From Methylobacterium sp. (GTDB lineage: Bacteria; Pseudomonadota; Alphaproteobacteria; Rhizobiales; Beijerinckiaceae), in contig JADCCH010000149.1 of assembly GCA_020252865.1 (NCBI GenBank), forward strand, positions 1-11,713: a stretch of 11,713 nt of DNA, in the 5' to 3' direction. Made by a program: the position numbers and the translations under genes. The notes under the pieces are model-generated. The model was not told the DNA's origin and did no database searches. It saw only the letters and a list, made by a program, of their open reading frames with translations. Positions within the stretch are counted from its first letter, which is position 1. The number at the start of each line of letters is the position of its first letter. This document shows, piece after piece, positions 7,536 to 11,713 of the stretch.

Positions 7536-7677
7536 TCAAGATCCTGACTGTTCGCCTGATCCGGAACGCAGATATCGTCCACGCCCGGAATGTCGCTTCG
7601 CCAGCGCCTGGCCCAGCCGGAGGGGCTGGCTCGGACAGAAGCCGCGAAGGCAGCCGCGAGAGCGGCAATCCGCTCAT
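7536..7677 (-). other. 142-nt spacer between hprK and manX with hairpins and a start-less open frame
   Basis: No standard gene can be assigned. One minus-strand frame stays open through the whole spacer and ends in a TGA at 7532-7534 that overlaps the manX ATG (ATGA), encoding an alanine-rich stretch beginning NERIAALAAAFAASVRA. It has no ATG, GTG or TTG start nearby and lies in a different frame from hprK. Another frame has an ATG directly after the hprK TAA (TAAATG), but it runs into manX out of frame and looks spurious. Two small perfect hairpins are present: GAGCGG-CAAT-CCGCTC (7660-7675) and CCAGCC-GGAGG-GGCTGG (7613-7629). Neither has a T-tract, so they could influence mRNA processing rather than terminate. 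In several relatives a rapZ-type gene occupies this place; none is here. Confidence 0.5.
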
Positions 7678-8127
7678 TTATGGCGTCAGCGCCGGAACAA
7701 CAAGAGGAAACAAGCTTTGCGCCTGCGGTTGTTCCCCGGTCGTGATGCGGTTGAGGAACAATCCCGGCAACCGCTCCACCGTATTCCGTGCCGGTTCGGC
7801 CGGCCCGGCGGGGTCCAGCGCGATTTCCAGCAGCAGCTGCGCCTCCGGCTGATGCGGGACCGGCAGGATGCCTGTCCCGCGTCGCTCGATCAGCCCGGCA
7901 ATCGCCGGATGGGGAAGCGCGAGTATATGGCCTTCCTCGGCCACGAGGCCAACGCGATCATCACCTACGAGCGCACTTGGCAAGCCATGCGCGATCCCCA
8001 GCGCGATGAGCGCCTCCGCCAGATGTGATTTTCCGGCCCTGGACCGCCCGGAAATCAGCAATCCGACATCGCCGATCACCAGAGCGGTGGCATGAACATA
8101 GAGCGGATCGCTTCGCGTGCCCTTCAT
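7678..8127 (-). CDS. hprK: HPr kinase/phosphorylase, short alphaproteobacterial form
   Basis: 149 residues, corresponding to the C-terminal catalytic domain of Gram-positive HprK (~310 residues), as is usual in alphaproteobacteria. The N-terminus has VHATALVIGD with a conserved His12, then the P-loop GRSRAGKS (27-34), the acidic pair in LVGDDRV (Asp56-Asp57), and AIAGLIERRGTGILPVPH, which matches the family's strongly conserved region around residue 80. It phosphorylates and dephosphorylates HPr on the serine seen as Ser62 in the HPr gene of this operon. The P-loop has Arg in place of the more usual Gly/Ser inside GxxxxGKS but keeps the essential Gly, Lys and Ser. The ATG overlaps the chvG stop (ATGA, 8124-8127), so translation is probably coupled. 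The C-terminal ~40 residues look unlike those I expect for the family and may mark a frameshifted end; see the spacer downstream. Confidence 0.88.
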   Translation of the reverse strand: MKGTRSDPLYVHATALVIGDVGLLISGRSRAGKSHLAEALIALGIAHGLPSALVGDDRVGLVAEEGHILALPHPAIAGLIERRGTGILPVPHQPEAQLLLEIALDPAGPAEPARNTVERLPGLFLNRITTGEQPQAQSLFPLVVPALTP

Positions 8128-9920
8128 CGGGCGCCCGTGAAGGCGGGCAGGGTGACGATGAAGCGGGCCCCGCCGCTGGCGCCCTCGGGGCCCGGCCGGT
8201 TCTCGGCCCGCAAGGTGCCGCCATGCGCCTCCACGATCTGCCGGGAAATGGCGAGGCCCAGGCCGGAATGCTGCCCGAACCCCTGATCCGGCCGGTCTGT
8301 GTAGAAGCGCTCGAAGATGCGCTCAAGCGCGTGATCGGGAATGCCCGGCCCCTCATCCTCGACCACCACCTCCACCCTTCCGCCCCGCCGCCGGGCCGTG
8401 ACGGTAACCACGCCACCGGGCGGAGAGAAGGAGAGCGCATTCTCGATGAGATTGTCGAAGACCTGCACCAGCCGGTTGTCATGCCCACGCACCATCAGGC
8501 CGCGCACGGGCCTTTCCTCGGGCACAAGCACAAGTTCCACGCGATGCTGGCCCTCGTTGGCCACCTCCTGCCGCATATCCACATGGGTGCGCAGCAAGGC
8601 CCCGATATCGACCGGCTCGGCCTCGCTGCGCTGCAATTCGGCATCGAGGCGGGAGGCATCCGAAATGTCGGTGATGAGGCGGTCCAGGCGCTTCACATCG
8701 TGCAGGATGACGGCGAGCAGACGCTCCCGGCTTTCCGGGTTGCGGGCCAGCGGCAGCGTCTCCACCGCGCTGCGGAGGGATGTCAGCGGGTTCTTCAACT
8801 CGTGGCTCACATCCGCCGCGAAACGCTCGATCGCATCGATGCGGTGGTAGAGCACGTTGGTCATCTCGCGCAGCGACAGCGACAGCTGCCCGATCTCATC
8901 CGAACGATCGGAGAAATCGGGGATCTCGTGGCGGGCACGAATGCCGCGGCGCACGCGATCCGCCGCTTCCGAAAGCTTGCGCACGGGCTCGGCGATGGTC
9001 CCGGCGAGCATGGCCGAGAGCAGCAGCATCACAACCGCAGCGATCAGGAAGACGGTCACGAAATCGCTCCGCTCCTCGGCGATGATGCGATCGACATCGC
9101 CCTCTTGCGTCGAGAGCAGCAGGACGCCGCGCACATGCCCCGCCTGCTGGATCGGCGCTGCCGCATAAACCAGCGTCTGGCCCTCCGTGGACACGCGCAC
9201 GACCGAACTCGCGAGGCCCTGCAGGGCCCGCTGGACTTCCAGGAACTGGCGGGGCCCGGGGCCCTCTTCCGGCGGGGAAAGGTCGAAGCGGCCGAAGCGC
9301 TGCTTCACGGTATTCCAGGTGCGCGAGAAGAGGGTCTGCTCTTCATCGCTCGCGGCCGGCGCGGTCGCCGTATCGCCCAGAGTGCCGGGCGCATAGAAAG
9401 CGCGCGTATCGAGCAGCGGGAAACCATCCGAATCAAAGATGCGGGCCCGCGTCCGCGTTGGCGTAACCAGCCGCTTCAGGATGGGCGCGGCCCGCGCCGG
9501 GTTGATCGAGAACTCGAACCATGGCGCGGCCGGCTCTTCGCCCGCGAGCCCCTCGTTCAATTGCTGCTGGAGGAACTTGTCGGGATCGAAAGCCCCGGTA
9601 TCGTTCTCGGTGGTGAGGGCACCGGCCACCGCTCCGGCGATGAGTTCGGCCTGAAGCGAGAGCGATTGGCTGCGGGCATCGATCACCCCGAGCCGGGTCT
9701 GGTTCATCCAGAGGAACCCCAGGAACAACGCCGCAAGCCCCGCGAGATTGAGGATCGCGATACGCCGCGTAAGGCTCGAGGAGAACCGCCGCGCCACCGT
9801 GAGCCGCGCGCGGAACGTGAAGCGCCGGAGGATGCCGCGCAGGCGCAACAAAAGCGTCGGCGTGTCGATCGACGCCGCCGTCGCTTCCAAGCGGGGATCC
9901 GGACGCTTCCGGTCGAGCAT
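8124..9920 (-). CDS. chvG: ChvG (ExoS) sensor histidine kinase
   Basis: A 598-residue inner-membrane histidine kinase. A ~50-residue cytoplasmic N-terminus precedes TM1 (54-72); a periplasmic sensor region spans about 73-286; TM2 is 287-309; a HAMP domain lies at about 310-363. The dimerisation helix contains FAADVSHELKNPL with phospho-accepting His373. The ATPase domain is intact: N box DNLIENAL (Asn494), G1 DEGPG (522-526) and G2 GLGL (553-556). ChvG with ChvI controls acid and envelope stress responses, exopolysaccharide and host association in rhizobia, Agrobacterium and Brucella; in those systems the periplasmic repressor ExoR binds ChvG, but no exoR is in this window. The start has a strong GAGGGAGG ribosome-binding site and lies 33 nt after chvI. 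The stop overlaps hprK. Confidence 0.93.
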   Translation of the reverse strand: MLDRKRPDPRLEATAASIDTPTLLLRLRGILRRFTFRARLTVARRFSSSLTRRIAILNLAGLAALFLGFLWMNQTRLGVIDARSQSLSLQAELIAGAVAGALTTENDTGAFDPDKFLQQQLNEGLAGEEPAAPWFEFSINPARAAPILKRLVTPTRTRARIFDSDGFPLLDTRAFYAPGTLGDTATAPAASDEEQTLFSRTWNTVKQRFGRFDLSPPEEGPGPRQFLEVQRALQGLASSVVRVSTEGQTLVYAAAPIQQAGHVRGVLLLSTQEGDVDRIIAEERSDFVTVFLIAAVVMLLLSAMLAGTIAEPVRKLSEAADRVRRGIRARHEIPDFSDRSDEIGQLSLSLREMTNVLYHRIDAIERFAADVSHELKNPLTSLRSAVETLPLARNPESRERLLAVILHDVKRLDRLITDISDASRLDAELQRSEAEPVDIGALLRTHVDMRQEVANEGQHRVELVLVPEERPVRGLMVRGHDNRLVQVFDNLIENALSFSPPGGVVTVTARRRGGRVEVVVEDEGPGIPDHALERIFERFYTDRPDQGFGQHSGLGLAISRQIVEAHGGTLRAENRPGPEGASGGARFIVTLPAFTGAR

Positions 9921-9953
9921 CAGCCTCCCTCGGGTCAGGCGTTGTGGCCAGCC

Positions 9954-10652
9954 TTACGCTTCCTTGAAGCGGTAGCCGACGCCATAGAGGGTTTCGATCA
10001 TATCGAAATCGTCGTCGACAAGCTTGAACTTCTTGCGCAGGCGCTTGATGTGGCTGTCGATGGTGCGGTCATCCACGTAGACCTGGTCGTCATAGGCCGC
10101 ATCCATCAGGGCGTTTCGGCTGCGCACCACGCCGGGGCGCTGGGCCAGGCACTGGAGAATGAGGAACTCGGTTACCGTCAGCGTCACCGGGTCGCCCTTC
10201 CAGGTGCAGGCATGGCGCTCGGGGTCCATTTTCAGGTGGCCACGTTCCAGAGCCTTTGCATCCGCGTCCTTGCTCGCGGGCAAATCCTTGGCGCCGGCAC
10301 GGCGCAGGATGGCCTTGACGCGCTCGACCAGCAGGCGCTGGGAAAACGGTTTCCGGATGAAATCATCCGCGCCCATCTTCAGACCGAACAATTCGTCGAT
10401 CTCGTCGTCCTTGGAGGTGAGGAAGATCACCGGCAGGTCTGATTTCTGGCGCAGGCGGCGCAGCAGTTCCATGCCGTCCATGCGCGGCATCTTGATGTCG
10501 AAGATGGCGAGATCCGGCGGGTTCTGCTTCAGCCCGTCAATCGCGGAGGCACCATCCGTGTAGGTCTGGATGCGGAAGCCCTCGTTCTCAAGCGCGATCG
10601 AGACGGAAGTGAGGATGTTGCGGTCGTCATCGACCAGCGCAATCGTCGGCAT
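9954..10652 (-). CDS. chvI: ChvI response regulator (OmpR/PhoB family)
   Basis: 232 residues with a receiver domain followed by a winged-helix DNA-binding domain. The receiver has the acidic pocket DDD (8-10), phospho-accepting Asp52 in [10 protein letters not shown], Thr79 and Lys101 (RKPF). The C-terminal domain has [10 protein letters not shown], the recognition helix region [16 protein letters not shown] and the wing YGVGYRF. It is the cognate partner of the ChvG kinase 33 nt downstream. The ATG at 10652 is preceded by CAGGA about 11 nt upstream, within a short palindrome (10664-10674) that may overlap control of its own leader. It is the first gene of the minus-strand unit running through HPr, and its upstream region carries repeats suited to an OmpR-type regulator, so autoregulation is plausible. 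Confidence 0.94.
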   Translation of the reverse strand: MPTIALVDDDRNILTSVSIALENEGFRIQTYTDGASAIDGLKQNPPDLAIFDIKMPRMDGMELLRRLRQKSDLPVIFLTSKDDEIDELFGLKMGADDFIRKPFSQRLLVERVKAILRRAGAKDLPASKDADAKALERGHLKMDPERHACTWKGDPVTLTVTEFLILQCLAQRPGVVRSRNALMDAAYDDQVYVDDRTIDSHIKRLRKKFKLVDDDFDMIETLYGVGYRFKEA

Positions 10653-10663
10653 AATCGTTTTTT

Positions 10664-10674
10664 CCTGTCACAGG
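10664..10674. repeat. Short palindrome in the chvI leader
   Basis: CCTGT-C-ACAGG is symmetric about one central base. Its core TGTCACA (10666-10672) recurs inverted as TGTGACA at 10761-10767, near the other end of the chvI/HugZ intergenic region. It overlaps the likely chvI ribosome-binding site. Function unknown; a regulator site or short RNA stem is possible. Confidence 0.4.
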
Positions 10675-10707
10675 CGCGGCGGGAAGACCTCGCCATCATG
10701 AAACCTG

Positions 10708-10758
10708 TGGGTCAGATGGGGTCGAGTTGCTCCAAATTCCAGAGGAAAATCAGACCCA
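10708..10758. promoter_or_regulatory. Inverted repeat in the divergent chvI / HugZ-gene intergenic region
   Basis: TGGGTCAGAT (10708-10717) faces ATCAGACCCA (10749-10758), whose reverse complement TGGGTCTGAT matches it at 9 of 10 positions; 31 bp lie between. A further GGGTC copy (10719-10723) follows the first (10709-10713) with a 10-bp period, the one-helical-turn direct-repeat spacing used by OmpR-family regulators. It lies 56-106 nt before the chvI start. I could not pick convincing -35/-10 elements for either gene here. A ChvI binding site is a guess from position. Confidence 0.4.
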
Positions 10759-10860
10759 ATTGTGACAAAAGCGACGGAGGCCCGGAATTTCTTGCCACCG
10801 GCCCACGAAAAGAGATGGTATCGCACAAGAAATGACGCACCATGGAGCTTTGACGCCGGC

Positions 10861-11637
10861 ATGACGACATCGCCTGTCGACATCCCCCGTGATCCGCGGC
10901 AACCGGCGGATTTCGACCCCGTCGCGCTGGGGCGTCACCTGTTGCGCGCGATCCGCGTCGGCGCTTTGGGCACCCTCGATTCCGCCTCGGGCTTTCCCAT
11001 CACGACGCTGACATCGGTTGCAACCGATCTCGATGGCGCGCCGATCGTGCTTGTCTCGGGCCTGTCGCATCACACGCGGAACCTGAAGGCCGATCCGCGC
11101 TGCTCGCTGCTTCTCGGCGAGGGCGGGCGCGGCGATCCCCTCGCCCATCCGCGCCTGACGCTGGTGGCGGAGGCGAGGCTGACCGATGACCCGGTGATCC
11201 GCCGGCGTTTCCTCGCGCGGCACCCGAAGGCGAAGCTCTATGTCGATTTCCCCGATTTCGCCTTCTACCGGCTCGAACCGGTCCGCATGATGCTGAATGG
11301 CGGTTTCGCGCGCGCTTTCGACGCCGAGGCGAGCCATATCCTTTCGCCGATCAAGGAGCGCGCGGCTTTTGCGGAAATGGAGGAGGGCGCCGTGGACCAC
11401 ATGAACGAGGACCATGCGGAAGCCCTCGAACTCTATGCCCGCCTCCTCTGCAAGATGCCGGGCGGTGCCTGGCGTGCCACCGGCCTCGACCCCCATGGTC
11501 TCGACCTCGGGCTGAACGATCGCACGGCCCGCATCGCCTTCAATCCGCCGATCCAGGACGGCACCGCCTTGCGGAAAGCACTGAAGCAAATGGTGGAGAT
11601 GGCGCGGGCCGTCGAACGCAAAGGCATGAATGCCTGA
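10861..11637 (+). CDS. HugZ-family / pyridoxamine 5'-phosphate oxidase-like FMN-binding split-barrel protein with DUF2470 domain
   Basis: 258 residues, the only plus-strand gene. Residues about 20-150 form a split-barrel flavin/heme-binding-like domain: RVGALGTLDSASGFPITTL, then VSGLSHHTRNLKADPRCSLLL, RLTLVAEARL and the FYRLEPVRMMLNGGFARAF segment. A C-terminal DUF2470-type domain contains VDHMNEDHAEAL (HMNEDH at 180-185). This two-domain build is that of HugZ-type heme oxygenases and their uncharacterised relatives; heme degradation is known for some members, but heme-binding residues cannot be confirmed here, so the substrate is open. I chose the ATG at 10861 because family similarity begins shortly after it; an in-frame GTG at 10762 would add 33 unrelated residues. 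The ribosome-binding site is weak (GGAG 13 nt away). It is divergent from chvI and may share its regulatory region. Confidence 0.85.
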   Translation: MTTSPVDIPRDPRQPADFDPVALGRHLLRAIRVGALGTLDSASGFPITTLTSVATDLDGAPIVLVSGLSHHTRNLKADPRCSLLLGEGGRGDPLAHPRLTLVAEARLTDDPVIRRRFLARHPKAKLYVDFPDFAFYRLEPVRMMLNGGFARAFDAEASHILSPIKERAAFAEMEEGAVDHMNEDHAEALELYARLLCKMPGGAWRATGLDPHGLDLGLNDRTARIAFNPPIQDGTALRKALKQMVEMARAVERKGMNA

Positions 11638-11657
11638 ACGTATTGCTACTGAAATAT

Positions 11658-11670
11658 GTAGTTTAACTAC
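11658..11670. promoter_or_regulatory. AT-rich palindrome after the HugZ gene
   Basis: GTAGTT-T-AACTAC is a perfect 13-bp palindrome with one central base, 21 nt after the HugZ-family stop in an AT-rich stretch (11638-11713) that contrasts with the GC-rich genes. It is too weak and AT-rich to be a convincing terminator. Its form resembles operators of MarR/TetR-type repressors and may belong to a gene beyond the window edge. Confidence 0.35.
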
Positions 11671-11713
11671 CAAAAAATCCACGACATTTCCTGTCTCTTT
11701 TGTCGAAGATTGA

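Noticed and set aside
7420..7677. Open frame of 85 codons starting directly after the hprK stop (TAAATG)
   Set aside because: Most of its length is an out-of-frame shadow of manX, the translation is Arg/Pro-rich with no recognisable features, and no ribosome-binding site is evident.
8025..10442. Very long plus-strand open frame (805 codons) opposite chvG and chvI, with similar long ones at 966-2672, 2576-4585 and 5181-6728
   Set aside because: All lie exactly antisense to genes with clear family motifs; their translations are Arg/His/Gly-rich with no recognisable domain. They arise from the scarcity of stop codons in GC-rich DNA.
10762..10860. GTG start 33 codons upstream of the HugZ-family ATG
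   Set aside because: No ribosome-binding site, and the added residues do not resemble the family N-terminus; the region carries intergenic repeats instead.
1..11713. Mobile elements, phage genes, CRISPR arrays, defence genes, tRNA or rRNA
   Set aside because: No transposase, integrase, spaced direct repeats or cloverleaf-like sequences were seen; gene content is core chromosomal and base composition is uniform apart from short intergenic regions.

Overview
The window is GC-rich chromosomal DNA whose gene content and order point to an alphaproteobacterium of the order Hyphomicrobiales (Rhizobiales). The main clues are the ChvI-ChvG two-component pair next to a short alphaproteobacterial HPr kinase and an incomplete PTS (EIIA-Man plus HPr), followed by ahcY, a DivL-like sensor protein, and a tsaE / sugar-kinase / nucleotidyltransferase / addB string. 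I cannot name a genus from the sequence alone.

Layout. Nine of the ten genes lie on the minus strand and are read from about 10650 down to 1. First comes chvI (9954-10652), then chvG (8124-9920), hprK (7678-8127, 4-nt ATGA overlap with chvG), a 142-nt spacer, manX-like EIIA (7134-7535) and ptsH-like HPr (6815-7132); this looks like one transcription unit. After a promoter/operator region comes ahcY (5241-6647) with its own hairpin terminator (5170-5195). A second minus-strand unit follows: divL-like (2555-5041), a TsaE-AmgK fusion (942-2558, ATGA overlap), a MurU-like nucleotidyltransferase (296-1021, overlapping by 80 nt) and the start of addB (1-283, cut by the window edge). The only plus-strand gene is a HugZ-family split-barrel protein (10861-11637), divergent from chvI.

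How the genes work together. ChvG/ChvI is an envelope/acid stress and host-invasion system. HprK, HPr and EIIA-Man form a regulatory phosphorelay with no sugar permease in view. AhcY clears S-adenosylhomocysteine and probably has its own SAH-responsive control. The second unit mixes a cell-cycle signalling protein, tRNA t6A synthesis (TsaE), peptidoglycan sugar recycling (AmgK and MurU activities) and recombinational repair (AddB).

I saw no mobile element, CRISPR, tRNA or rRNA. The points most worth a second look are: the DivL-like protein has Phe in place of the phospho-acceptor His/Tyr and has lost its G2 ATP-lid motif; a start-less coding-like frame in the hprK-manX spacer ends in an ATGA overlap with manX; an SahR-like palindrome lies at the ahcY promoter; and inverted repeats lie between chvI and the HugZ gene. 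Beyond these the region is largely a recognisable core locus rather than a new system.
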